The notes below the pieces were generated by a model. The model was not told the DNA's origin. It saw only the letters and a list, made by a program, of their open reading frames with translations, and did no database searches. A DNA stretch of 64,000 nucleotides, taken from contig JAZKJV010000386.1 of NCBI GenBank assembly GCA_037367405.1, positions 745,501 to 809,500 on the forward strand, read 5' to 3'. Source of the stretch: Ottelia alismoides (Eukaryota > Streptophyta > Magnoliopsida > Alismatales > Hydrocharitaceae). The translations under genes and the position numbers were made by a program. Shown one piece after another: positions 11,037-23,371 of the stretch. Each line of letters opens with the position of its first letter. Positions within the stretch are counted from its first letter, which is position 1.

Positions 11037-12810
11037 ATTGGTATAAGTAGAACATATCTTCTTCACTCAAGGCATAGCTTTTGACGAAAGATTTGAACTT
11101 CCCAGATAGACCACCTCTTCGAATCCAATACTCTCATGTATATCCATCAACCCGCCCTCAATTCCCCAATACTTAGTATAAGGGGACCGATATCATTGTA
11201 TATACATCACTTCTATTCTTTCCGTTCAACATCGACTGCCTCATTTCATCCTTTTCTTCCATGCTTAGTCCCTTAAAAGTATAGGGGATCATGTCGACTT
11301 CTATTTTTCTTGTCTGAGTTATACTTAGTACAAGCCATATTTACAATTCACTTTGTGCCATGAGGACATAGCACTCACTAAGTATAGGGGGATGTTTATA
11401 TATCTTATATCTACTTTATCCATAGCTCGTACATTAATCGTTTTTATCTAACATCGGGTATGGGTACAAGTAGGGTATATTATGTTTATAACACCTGTTA
11501 AAAAACAAAAACAAAAAAAATCACTCATGGTCTTGCATTTCATTAAGCATCTCATGCATTCCTTAGTTGATATATATTCCTGACACATTCACTATCACTC
11601 AAGGCTTAAGAATTTCGAGGACACTTGATTTATGAGATCTTGAGAATCTGAGCTAGCCAACCTTAGTCATTAGGGTTTTGAACTTAATAATCCACACTTT
11701 TCTAGTTTGAAAGATTGGAGCGCTATATTGCACTCTTCATCTCTACCCTCCAAAGAATATGATCGGCACAATCACTTTCACAACTGCATGATAGATGAGA
11801 TGAGTTGAGATATTACTTGAGGAACTAGGACTGGAGATTTGAGTTTAGACCTGATTTAATGATATTCGAGGATGGGATAAAATTAATGAAAGCTTCAGAA
11901 AACCTGGGTGTTAGCAAAATCCTAGCCAGTATGTGAACAAGTTCATATAATATCTCTTTGATATCTACCTATGTGCTAGGGTGTGATGAAACTTAATGAT
12001 AATTGTTGATCAGTGTTCCCCAACTTTGGTAAAAGCAGTGGAGCTAGCCAACAAAAGCAAAGAACTGTCAAAAACAAGCTCTATCATCCATAGTCAAATT
12101 ATAAATGAGCTTCCACCAATAGAGAGTGCTCCCAAACATTTTCAAAGTTTCCACTTGGACCAAGCACTAACTAGGACCAAGGAGTCAGTATGACACCAAA
12201 AAAGAGCTCTACATCGTAAATGCTACAAGTTTGGGTGTCGAAGGTATCTTAGATACTCAAAAGATACACACCATTGTGTATTCCCACGAAAAAAAGTGCA
12301 GACGACTCCAAATTCTCTTGATAGACACATTTATCAATAAACTAAAAATCTACTTATGTTGATTAAAAAGGCACTCGAGAGACCTCTTGTTCCTATGTGA
12401 GGGAGAGAAAATTAGACACAACCCTATACCCCCCATCATCTTGTCGTCAATCTGCATTTCAAGACTGACAAACTAATGAGACGGTTAACTGAAGCAAGAA
12501 TAGACTTATTCCCTAGTCTTAAGTATTTGGTCTAGAGGAGAATCTCCTGGACTGGGACTTTAGGCGATGACTCGACTCAACTCTCATGAATGCAGTACAC
12601 TAAAAGTCATATCCTTATAATATATGTAAAAACAGAGAGTCTGATAAGTAGAGAAGTTGGATTCCTTCTGACTAGGGCATGGTTGAGCCCAGAATTTTAG
12701 GATCACTCAAATTAAGGGTCTTCTAGGAACTGAGCCTTGAAAATTCATATGCACAGTTAGGGATATAATCAACAATGCTCGGGGATGAGCATGGTCTAAG
12801 TATAGGGGTA
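11037..12810 (+). mobile_element. 3' internal region of the Athila-like element, no env frame, with polypurine tract
   Basis: Some Athila elements carry an env-like ORF here. I see none: the longest frame is 65 codons (11996-12193) with no membrane segment. Purine-rich copies of a 'CTTAGTATAGGGG'-like word occur at about 11170, 11270, 11377 and 12797. The last, TAAGTATAGGGGTA, directly precedes LTR-B and is the likely plus-strand primer. Confidence 0.55.
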
Positions 12811-15804
12811 TGAAGAATCCCGTATTCATCATGCTAAAATTGATCAATTAGGCTATGTTCTCTAAAACTCACATGCATTTAATCAATAATATAACATCAT
12901 TAGCATACATACATGTGTAAATAATATTTGCATTTCATCATGCATAAATGCATTAAAAAATCCAATTGTAAAGTAGCCCAAAAAGCTGATAAATTTTCAT
13001 ATTTTTAATTAATTCATCCTAACTCTGATTTAGCCCAAATTACCTCCATTGTGTAGATATTACTAATAAGAATAAATAAAAAAATACAAAAAATTATTAA
13101 CTGAAATAACTGTCAAATAATCCCAAAGTCTAATTTCACATCTGAGGGACTAAAACAAGAATATCTCCTTCATACAGTGTCTGATTTAGGTCTACTCACT
13201 TTTAAAGTACTCCATTTTAAAATACCTTCAAAACAGGATCAAATTCGTAAAATTCGGAGCTCATATGTGAAAGTTGGGTTTTAGGCCTCTTTTGTGCTTT
13301 TTAACTTTTTGATATTTTTGACGAAGTTTTTATGTACATAATTAACCCTTTTAATTTTATTTCTTCATCATTTGTATTCTTTGATGAAAGTTTTATTAGG
13401 GGACACAAAAATCCAAATCCATATTAAAACTGAAATCAAAGAAACTGACTGAATCCTAGTGTCCGTTGTGAGTCTATACAAAAATTGTGTGTTTCATACT
13501 TCTATTTTATTTTCCAACTTTCTTATTTATTAAAAATCCAAAAAAATCAGATCAGTGTGTAATTAATTATCTTATATTTTATCGTATTTTTTTTTAGAAT
13601 TTTTATCCACTTTAAAATCATCAAAACAGTTATAAAAACCCAAAAAGCATGTTTTCTATACACATGGAGAACCACCAAAAAGTCCACTTCACACAGATGA
13701 CCTCTTTTGCTCACGAGTCCTCATGAAAGTTGCAGATCTCGTTGAGACGAACAACTTTTGTGAGGGAATTTTTTTAATACGAGGTCTTATCCTATTTCTT
13801 TTCTACCTTTTTAATTTTGAAATTTTGTTGGGTCTCACGTGGCGGCTCCTGGGCATGCCACGTGACACCCCCACTCTCTCTCTCTTCAGCACCCCTGAAT
13901 CACATTCATATCACATGACCCCACCATCCCCTACCTCCAGTTGTTTCAGACCCGCACCAACCCCCCGTGCATAACGCCACCCGAACACCGCCCCTTCCTC
14001 TGCATGTAACCGCTAGCGCCTGACCGAGCCCCTGTCCCCGTCGCGTAACGTTCTTCCGCACATGTGCCTATAAAGCTCCTCCCAAGGCCGACCAGTGGAC
14101 ACAACCAACTGATCTTGCGGGAAACATTGAGCTCCTCGTCGAGTCGTCGGTGACAGAGACGACCCGAAGGACTCATCTCGTGGGCAATCCAGAGGGTCTG
14201 CTACCCTTTGTGCTGCTCCTCCATCGAGGATCGTTGAGCTTCGCGATGACCTTCGCCCACCGCTCGAGGTGAAGAACAGAGCCAAGCTCCACCAGCTCGC
14301 TCCTCCTCTGGCAAATAGCCCACTCCAGGTACCTCCTTTCCTCCTCTCCCTCTGGTGCTGCCACACCTCCACCTCAGGCCTCGCACAGGCTGGAACCCCA
14401 CCCCCTTCCTTCGCCTGTCCACATACCATCCTCCATCCTCGAGCTCCACATAGCCCAACTCTGCCCGCCTTGCTTGGTTCTTCTCCTGTAGGAACAACAG
14501 CGTGGCCCACCATCTCGCCTTCACTGTCGCTACACCGCCCCATTTCTCCTCCTCTGCAGGAGCGTAGTTTGCAGCTGCCTTCACCCTCGATGCGTGCTCC
14601 ACCGCCTCTGCCCTCCACGCAGAGAAGTGCTCTGCCCTCCACCGCAGAGACGCCTCCGTGCGGCCTCTGCGCTCGAGCCCCACCGCCACTCGATCAGATC
14701 TGCAGGCCACAAAGCATCCTTCGTGCTCGGCTGCTCCGCCTCTGCCCCTCGACAATCGTCGCTCCGCGTGCGCTGCCCTCCACCGCAGAGATAACCTCCG
14801 CGCTCTGCCAGCCACGCGACCGCCTCCAGCCATCGTGGCATCAGGCGGTAGCCCTTGATCTGACGGCCCACGAGCTGCCATGCCTCCTCCTCCGAGCCTC
14901 GGCCCCAGCCTCGAGGCTCGGGTCACTCGGACCACCGATCGTCGCCACGGGGAGGCTCGAACCATCCGAGCCTAAGCCTCGGTCCGAGCCTCTCGCCTCC
15001 CCCCATCCAAGCCTCCGGGCACAGGTGCGACATACATGCGATGGGGGAAATTTGCAGTCGTAACCCTGGAAGTCCTTGAATTTGCAGATATACCCCCGCC
15101 ATGGGTAAATTACATAAGCCCCCCCCCCCCCGACTTTGAGAAATTACAGATAAACCCCTTTAGGGATCTTTTTTTATAGAAAAAATTTATTTTATTTACA
15201 TTTTAGTCCCTGCAATTTCATCTTAACATATCTTTCTCATCTGAACTCTAATTCTAGCATATAATATGTCATTTTTAAGATATATTCACGCTCTTCCATA
15301 TTACATCTCTTGTAAACAAATCTGAGGCTATTTAGTAGGAATTATTATTTTAGGAGCATTTTGAGTAATGGCATGCTTATGCCTTTCTTAGTTGAGAATA
15401 TCATTGATGTTATTTGCAGGAAATAATGCCAGGATTTGGAATCATTTGATCTCTTTATACATTTATCGATATTCTTGAGGATTTAATTTTTACATGGATT
15501 ATTTAAGATTTATTCCTCTAACATTATTATCGAATATTTGAGGAATTGAATCAAATAATTGGGAATATTCCTCTAACATTATTATCGAATTATCCCAACA
15601 CAGAAACTAATCAAACATTAATTAATTATTTGATTTAAACTAAAACCACGCAACTGAGAATCACCGTTCCCTGTGTTCAACCTTGGTAGACTTGCCAAGT
15701 AAAAATATTCCACAACATTCAAAGATTATAGTTTTTGTTGAATCGTTTTCTGCCTCCTATATTACAATTCACGACTATTAAAGAGACGGATTTCGTGATC
15801 ATCA
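12811..15804 (+). repeat. LTR-B, 3' LTR of the Athila-like element (about 3.0 kb)
   Basis: It starts TGAAGAATCCCG after the polypurine tract and ends TTTCGTGATCATCA, giving the TG...CA ends of an LTR. Its beginning and its 'GAAAGTTGGGTTTTAGGCC' and 'CATGAAAGTTGCAGATCTCGT' blocks match LTR-A. A degraded G-box palindrome lies at 13836-13864. The centre, 13840-15060, is GC-rich and C-biased, followed by a run of 13 C (15119-15131). The long frames here on both strands (for example 14269-15063) are a by-product of the GC content. Confidence 0.7.
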
Positions 15805-17850
15805 CACTCCTGGTAGTAGTTCACAAAGTTCGAACTGGGCTCTTGGGTCAGCCTGAATTATCAGAAATGTCGGCATTGGAGACTTGATGTGGGTGTTCAC
15901 GGAGTCTGAACAAAGCCATCTCAAATGCGACATCGTAGAAGCAAAAATGATTGAAATGATATGGAATTTGAGCACATAACGAAGAATAAGTCAAATAGAG
16001 AATGAAAGAAATGTTCAAATCGAGCAAAAAGAAAGAGAATTGTTAAAGAAGTGTGAGTAAAAAGGTGTAAGTGAATGATGTTTTTGATCTTGACCAAAAT
16101 GTAGCCGACCAATCAAACCTTAATATAAGGATGAGTTCACCTACTCAACACAATGAGTCGTGAAGGTTCCGTAATTATCTTATCAATTTTATTGGTTTTC
16201 AAGCAATCTTTTCAAACTTAGTTCTTAGTGGCTATCCTTATAGGAGAGTGAGTACTACCAAACAATCACATCGTACTTCCCACTTCCTTTGTAACCAGTA
16301 GCTTGTACTTTTTTATCGTCCTTGCTCTTGGGTATAGATACACTACTCATTGAAAGAATAGAGGAGGAAGATGATATGTGAAACTACTACTTCGGATCCA
16401 TGTCTGCAAGCAAACAAGGTCCTTCTTGGACGTGGAAGGATGAGACAAACACCCCTGCGAGAGGATGGCCTATGCTTAATACTTCAAACTAGGTATGCAA
16501 GTAGACAAAATCCTACTCGCCCACGTATGATAGAAGAACCAATACTTCGTAAATCCAGTCAATAACAAGTCAATACCTAGGGCGAGTTCTTGGGCTTTAT
16601 TCCTTATGGGCCATGCCTCACTCGGTTTGGAGAGTACTTGAAAACAATGAGGGTATTGCTCAACCAATACAATGAATGTTCAATTAAGTGATTTTATTTT
16701 GGTCAAGTTTTTTAGCAGTATCCTTTTAAATTTTTTGATTGTCTCTTTTTGGCAATTTTTATGCAAAGGCCTGTCGATTTTTCCAATTCTTTGCTTAGAC
16801 TATGTGCTCAAAATCAGAGGGAGAGGACTGAAAAGCAATGCAAGGTAAAAATTAATGATGTCATGCTCAGTCAGAATGCTCACCTTGCTTCCCATATCTC
16901 TCTCTATGCAAGATGCATAGCAAAATTGACATCTACACTAAATGAATGCAATAAAGAAATCTCCCTGATGTATGAGCTTCTATTATCATGAAGAAGTTGT
17001 TTGATATGACTACGTCTAAGTGTGGAACTATAGGCACATGAATGATATTAGGGCTTTGGAGCTAATTAAATGAACATATACTATTATAATCTATGAGCTC
17101 AATCAACGAAGATGTAAAATTAAAAAATATGGAAAGATTGTATAACGGGACACAAAGGGAAATAAGAAGAAAATAGGGAGAATAAAAGTAGAAGGCAAGA
17201 AAATCATGAGAAAACCATGCAGGCCCCCAAGTGAACAAACACTTGGTAAAATAACACTGACTACATCTAAGTGTGGAACTATAGGCACATGAATGATATT
17301 AGGGCTTTGGACCTAATTAAATGAACCTATACTATTATAATCTATGAGCTTAATCAACGAAGATGTAAAATTAAAAAATATGGAAAGATCATATCACGGG
17401 AAACAAAGGAAAATAAGAAGAAAATAGGGAGAATAAAAGTAGAAGGCAAGAAAATCATGAGAAAACCATGCAGGCCCCCAAGTGAACAAACACTTGGTAA
17501 AATAACACTGAATATTCAGAGTGTCCTTGTCTTGTATTATTACAAATAAAATAAATGAATCAATATATCATAAAAATTACATTACTTCTACACTAATCTA
17601 CTTGAAAAATTTTCTTGTGTTCTTTTGTTGCTCCCGCTTGTTGGTGAGTAGAGAATCACCAACCTCTACATATCTCAGGTGCCACGAGCCTCCAAAGAAT
17701 ATCACCCTCGATAAGCATATCCTCACAACTAATTCAAACAAGAAATAAGGTCAGACCACATTATAGAGAAAATAAAGTAGAGAGAGAAATGATGATAATG
17801 TAGCAAATAATGAAAATAAAACAAAGTAGACTACTCTAATCAACCCTTGA
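15805..17850 (-). mobile_element. Leader of an opposite-strand Athila-like element, cut at LTR-B
   Basis: Reading leftward from the primer-binding site at 17851-17868, this is non-coding leader. At about 16130-16145 it shares the reverse complement of GTTGAGTAGGTGAA with the plus-strand leader at 5007. The sequence stops where LTR-B ends (15804), so its gag and pol are absent. The simplest reading is that the plus-strand element inserted into this minus-strand one. The 80-codon plus-strand frame at 16749-16991 has no recognisable motif and I do not call it a gene. Confidence 0.5.
17007..17508. repeat. 251-bp direct tandem duplication
   Basis: Unit 1 is 17007-17257 and unit 2 is 17258-17508. 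They share start (TGACTACRTCTAAGTGTGG) and end (ACACTTGGTAAAATAACAC) and differ at roughly ten positions by eye. The duplication lies in the leader of the minus-strand Athila-like element. Confidence 0.92.
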
Positions 17851-17868
17851 TCCTCATCAACGGTGTCA
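17851..17868 (-). promoter_or_regulatory. Decayed tRNA-Asp-type primer-binding site
   Basis: On the minus strand this reads TGACACCGTTGATGAGGA, two bases after the LTR end (...ATATCACA). The usual Athila site complementary to tRNA-Asp is TGGCGCCGTTGCCGGGGA. Most of the differences are G-to-A, or their C-to-T complement, the pattern of cytosine methylation decay. Its position fixes the orientation of LTR-D as a 5' LTR on the minus strand. Confidence 0.65.
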
Positions 17869-20516
17869 TTTGTGATATGAAAAGATTGAGGTACCTAATG
17901 TTTGATCTTCTAGGGCTTGTGGTATCTGACAAGTCATATTAGATTCTTACGGCACTTGGTGTCGACCAATGTGATGTCAACAACAATCAATCCATAATGT
18001 ATGATAATTCAATGCAAATGTGTGAGTCAAAAGTTATTTTCAGTTTAACTTTACAAAAATGTGTATAGTGTAAGTACTTAGAGTATCGTACCACAGAGAG
18101 TAGAGGGAAATAAAGACAAAAATAATTAGTCTACAAGGCATTTTTTGTTTTTTAAATGTTTTGCGGGTTTTTAATTATATAATTTTTTGTATTTTAAATT
18201 TTGCAAATACTTTACTTGGTTTTTATTTTAATTATATAAATATCATACATATATATAATGAATATATATTAGGGATATATATATATATATATGAAATAAA
18301 AGAAATTCAAACTTTTTTGAAAGTTTAAAATATCAAATAGAGTCAAATTTTTCAAAATAAAATATATTATGCTTTTTAGATTTTTTCCTCTATTTTGGTA
18401 ATTTTTGATAACTATTATGATTTTTAATAGTAGAAAATTATAAAACAATGCAAAATAGAAAATCAAGGAATTAATGGGGCTTATGAGTATCTGACAAATA
18501 GGACCCAAGATCAATTTTCTTGTAAACTAGATAATATAAATATTAATTAGAAATTTAAAACACTATTTTCATATTTCTGAGGAATTGTTCATGATTTTTA
18601 GAAGATTTTCAGTGTTCTACAATTTTTATAGTTTTGATTTTATTTTTTAAGAGTTTTATATGTGTTTGTTAATACATAATATTGCTACTACAGTTTTTGG
18701 AATTTTTGGAGAGGTTTTAAAAAAATTTATAATTTCTCTATGTCAAAAAAGGAAATAAGCACTGTTTTTGGATTTTTATAAATAGAAAAATAACTTTAAT
18801 TCTTCAAGAAAAATATATGTAATAAAATAGAGTTCTAGGTAATTAAGGTAACGTTTTTAGAATTTTAGCATGAAATTATATTTGAAACACTTAAAATACA
18901 CAAATAATTTAATTAAGGAAATAAAGGATCTAAATATAGTTTCTAGAAAGTTTCAATTCATTTCATAACAATATAACATAGTTTAGGACCAATTTTGTAA
19001 ATTACCCAAATATATCACTTTAAATAAGTTCGGTAGGGTGTTTTTTGCAAATAAAATAACTTCCAAGGTCTCTCATGCAATTTCCACAAACGTTTTACAC
19101 TTAATTCGTAGTTTTTGGTACCAAAACAAAATAAGGAAATATGAAAGGGTATTCTTACAAAATACCCAACGCCTCACGCGGATGGGCACATAAGATGACA
19201 TGGCCTGGACCAAAGTGCATGTATGGGCACATAAGGTGACATGGCATGGACCAAAGTAAAATTCTGAACCAGTCTAGGGGTCTAGATAAAATAATTACAT
19301 TATAAATGAAAGTTTGTATAACGAACGAAAATAACAAAAGGGGGTTTGCAGTGCAAAATACCCCTCCACGTACGCTAGTGAATGGCCGAGATTAGTTCAC
19401 TTAATCACATCCTCTGTTGAGGGTGCTCAATGATTCGCCTTGATCCAATGATCCAGATTAGACCTGGAGGTTGTTGTTCATCTAACGATTGGCGAAGTAC
19501 ATGGAAGAACTGACGAAGAACATGACTTGGGGATGCTTCGAATGGGCCTATCTCGCTACTCAGATGTCCTCCCGAGTTATTGAAATGCTTGATGGTACCT
19601 GCTTGGATTCCTCAGCTCCTTATGTGCTTAATAAAGTACAGAACCCAGTGAGGGGGTTCCGGAGGGCTTTGGTGAACTGGGGCACCTAGAGGTGGCTCCT
19701 AGTATCAATCAACCCCCAGATGGGGTCCTTTGAGACTTCTATATGCATAGGAAGCAAGGTAGCTTGAGGGTGAAGCCTCTCAACCATGTAATAGGGCATG
19801 ATATAGCATAAATGAAGGGGAATGGTTATCTTCCAGCGACGACGAAGAATGAAGCTCGGGAACCCATTCTAAGGTAGAATGGGGAAATCTGATGAATCAG
19901 GATGATGGAGAACGTGAAGATGAGGGAGGTGAGGTGGTCAGCATAATGAGACAAGGGGGTTTGACTGGTAATCAGAGGTCTGGACCTCCAGAGCTCCAAG
20001 TTACGAAATTTTGGGGATTTTTGGATTTTGACAGAAATTAAAGGAATTTAAAGACATAGATACGCTAAGTAATGAAATGAGAAGGAAAGGACTAAAAAAT
20101 ATGGTCTTACCTAGCTAGGAAGCAGGGAAACATGATCTGGCGATGGAGCTCGTTGATGATGGGGTTGAATCACCTCAAATACTCCTCACCTTGAAATCAG
20201 TGGAATCTCTTCCTATCATGAAGAGCTCACTCCTGGGAAGGATCGCAAGGGATTACGATGTAAATAGGAGGGATTAGAGTTGAAATGAAGCTCGAAGAAA
20301 AAACTTTATAATATAGGTGAAAGGTGATCATGCGAAGAGGATTTCACCTTAATCGATGAAGATTTATATGATCTTAATTAGGACATGAATCATGGATCTC
20401 TAATAGCAAACTTTCATTCAGAGCTCAAGGAATTTTCATTATCAAATTATGCCGGAAAAGGGAGGAAAATTGGGAGGTGATGAGTCTGACAGGAACAAGG
20501 CTTGAGGGGGGTGGCA

Positions 20517-20533
20517 GTTGACCTGAGGTCAAC
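20517..20533. promoter_or_regulatory. Paired TTGACC palindrome in LTR-D
   Basis: GTTGACCTGAGGTCAAC is a 7-base perfect inverted repeat around TGA, holding two W-box cores head to head. It corresponds to 3337-3355 in LTR-A2. Confidence 0.6.
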
Positions 20534-20922
20534 GAAGGCATTCCCCTAATTGGTACACATCAGACCCATAAAAGGATAAAACATCGATAAAATGTCTTAT
20601 TAATTTAATAATAAAAATTAAATGATTTTGTTAATTAAAACTCAAAACATGAAAAATATGTATTATTTTATGTACTATTTTAGGTGATCTTTATTCATTT
20701 TTACAACCTTATTTATTAGGTTTTAATTTTTACAAGTACACTTATATATATTTACCCATGCTTTGAGTCTTTTATTTTTATTTTGTATTTTTTATTTTAT
20801 TATTATATATCTATATATATTATATTTATAGAATAATTAAACATGATTTGCATATTTTAGTTGTATTTTTATGACTTGATTTATGCACTCAAATAAATAG
20901 AGGTATTTATATTAGGTAAAAG

Positions 20923-21314
20923 GGAAGCTACACCGGGGGATGCATCCCCCTAGATACACCCAACCATTTTTCTTATTGGTTTTTTATTTTTTTGAAGGAA
21001 ACCTATGGGGATTTACTTGGTTTAATGAGTGGAATATGCCTTTCAACTTTCATGCAAAACAAACATTCCTAACATACCATCTAGATAGGGTCATTTCAGC
21101 AATTTGGAGACCGCTCAAATGCGATAGTCTTGATGGAGATGATAGGAGTCTTGATGGAGATGATAGGAGTGTCAAATTTAGTTGAATTTGGATGAGATCA
21201 TGGTGATATATGGTGATTTAAATCCCCACAAGTTTCATTTCAAAAACGCAAAAAAAAACCAATGAAGAAAATGGTTGGGTGCAGCCAGTTGGCTACACCC
21301 TCGGTGCAGCTTCC
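20923..21314. mobile_element. MITE-like element, 392 bp, with about 65-bp terminal inverted repeats
   Basis: The left end GGAAGCTACACCGGGGG... and the reverse complement of the right end, GGAAGCTGCACCGAGGG..., align for about 65 bp, including the shared CACCCAACCATTTT and TTGGTTTTTT stretches. No transposase frame is present. I see no clear target-site duplication, so the superfamily is unassigned. A Mutator-like origin is possible given the long inverted repeats. It sits inside LTR-D, so it is younger than that LTR. Confidence 0.75.
21126..21167. repeat. 21-bp tandem repeat, two units
   Basis: AGTCTTGATGGAGATGATAGG occurs twice head to tail (21126-21146, 21147-21167) inside the MITE. Confidence 0.9.
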
Positions 21315-22104
21315 GCAGCCCCTTTATGTTATATGTAGAGTATACCTATACATTTTAGTATGATATTTATTTTAGTGTATTTCGAATTATTTGATTTTAT
21401 CTTTTATTTTTAATATGTTTCAAATAATATTTGGAAATATTTAAAAATATAAGAATAGTAAAAATATTAAGAATAAATTAGTAATCAGGTATGTAATACA
21501 AAGGGACCCCAGAAAGCATGCTTTTGTATCTCAACTCTTTTTGAATGAAACCACCTATATAATTTATTTTTAAGAACAATAAAGGTGAGTTGGTTCATTT
21601 TGAGTTCACATGAGATTATTTGATAATTGAAGTTTGGTTTGTGGCTTTTTCGTCAATATGTCCTTTATGCATTGTGCATTATTTTTGTGTGAAATTATTT
21701 TCACATTTTTCTATATTTTTATGTACAAGTTTCATGTTAATCGATTTTTATTTGAGATGTCTATAATAAATAATAAAATAGAGTAAAAATGACTTAACTG
21801 AAGAATGAACATTAGTGTTTTATGTATAAAATTTGACCCTTATCTCCCATCTAATGTATTCTTTGTAGATCAAGTCATTGTTGATCTAGTCTATGGGTTT
21901 AGAGTCAGTCAATATTTACAATACTTCCTATATTTTTATTTTCTTTTCTTTATTCATTAATTTTGTATTTAAATACATGTATTTATGTACTTTTTACATA
22001 TGTCAAGTGTGTTATTTTGTATAAGTTAGATGCAATTGCATGTATTCATCTAGGAATTTAAAGATAAAATAAAGGAATAAAGATAAATGTATGGATATTC
22101 ATCA

Positions 22105-22891
22105 CCAAGTACTATGTGTCACCTAATCAACGACTTACGACCATCTAGTTATCTGCTCGGGGCCCAAGGATGCATGCTCGTCCCTTACGATACCTATCTC
22201 CATCCACCTGCACACCAATGGAAATGCATTCATGTGCATGGTGTATTTCATGTTGGAAAAGCCATACAAAGGATAAAAACCACAACCCAACAACTAACTA
22301 AAGATGTTGAAAACATATCTGGAGAGTATATGTGTACGTCATAAGATACCCTCCTTCACAAGGATTACAACATGGTATTAATTCATTTAAATTGGGATTA
22401 GGCTATTTACCATTATATTTAGTCAACAGACATATATATTTTTTATTTTTTACATCTCAATAAATCCCTATACATGTTTAACATTTTTCATTTTAGAATA
22501 TTCATTAAAGTACAATATACTAAAGTTGATTGATAAACTAATTACAGTTGATTGATCAAAAATTCACAGTCGATCAATTACTTGGTCATGCGAGCAACAA
22601 TTGATCGATTACTTATTTAAAATTGATTTATCAATTGGTTGCATGACCAACAAATGATCGATTAGAATTGTGACATGTAAGTATCCTTGACATATAAATC
22701 CCCAGATTTCAAAAATAAGTGTATGCATGTGTTCCTTCATCTACATCACAATGACGCAATCTTCAAAATTTTTTGTAAATGATATTCTCAAAAATAATGA
22801 AAAACATACATGGTAACTTTTGAAAAAACAACCTACATGTCCAAAAACCACCTGTTTTGTCTCTAAAATCCATGCATGTGTTGTGTGGTAC
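22105..22891. other. Intergenic stretch with a hairpin of ATTGATCGATTA-like motifs
   Basis: No gene is seen. At 22571-22597 and 22634-22660 two 26-base arms (CGATCAATTACTTGGTCATG... and its near complement) form an imperfect hairpin. The surrounding 22540-22670 repeats TTGATCGATTA and TTGATCAA variants several times. The rest is AT-rich and unassigned. Confidence 0.5.
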
Positions 22892-23371
22892 TGTGAGGAC
22901 CCAACAGAAAGAGAAGGGATGAATTCATTAGCTCTGAGAATTTTCCCTCAGGAGTCTCCTCCCATAGAAAAAAGGGTTCTAACACGTTGTGCGTAAAGGA
23001 AACATGGACGTGATGATGCCTTGTTGAGATCTCTGGGATGTCACCCTTGAATCATCAGTCGTACTATTTTCTATGTCAATGACGGTGTCACTCCAACCAA
23101 ATTTCCAACAAGGACCGACAACCTTAACCATATCGGTTAATCCACCTTCTTATTTATAGAGTTGGTTGATCCTAATCAGATATGGGTTTGATCCGGTCCA
23201 AATCCAGATCAGATCCCAACTCACGAACTTCAAACATATGTATCTTGAGAATGCCAACTTGGATTTTGATATTCTTAGACTCATTGAAAATGTCTCGATT
23301 TAAATTTTAATATTAATCATTAGTAAATTTCAAAATAATAGTTCTTCCATCATAAAAATCTTAAAGTAACA
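22892..23371 (-). repeat. 3' LTR of a chromodomain-type Ty3/gypsy remnant
   Basis: On the minus strand it starts TGTTACTTTAAG directly after a polypurine tract AGGGGTGAG (23372-23380) and ends GGGTCCTCACA. About 480 bp is a usual length for this group. The preceding words, 'CGAGTCTACAAGTCCGAGTTTAGACATGGAGTC', lie in the 3' untranslated part, 23383-23430. No matching 5' LTR is present in the window. Confidence 0.6.

Larger units (their letters stand above)
17871..22104 (-). repeat. LTR-D, 5' LTR of a minus-strand Athila-like element (with MITE inside)
   Basis: On the minus strand it starts TGATGAATATCC at 22104 and ends ATATCACA at 17871, next to the primer-binding site. It is 4234 bp, or about 3842 bp without the inserted MITE. 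It shares with LTR-A2 and LTR-C the paired TTGACC palindrome (20517-20533), and with LTR-C the ACGTGGCA-like 'cacataagGTGACATGGCatgg' region near 19190-19250, present twice here. Long AT-rich stretches (18120-19060, 20580-20900, 21340-22080) hold no gene. Confidence 0.68.

Noticed and set aside
11037..12800. Env-like gene of the Athila element
   Set aside because: No frame above 65 codons, no signal peptide and no membrane segment in any frame.
14201..15063. Overlapping long open frames on both strands (264 codons plus, 254 codons minus)
   Set aside because: They lie in the GC-rich part of LTR-B, are low in complexity, are open on both strands because stops are rare, and match no family I know.
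16749..16991. 80-codon plus-strand frame with a helical look
   Set aside because: It is antisense to the leader of LTR-D's element, with no homologue recognised; length is within chance for this composition.
17007..17508. CRISPR-like repeat
   Set aside because: It is two long tandem copies without short spaced repeats, in a plant retrotransposon leader.
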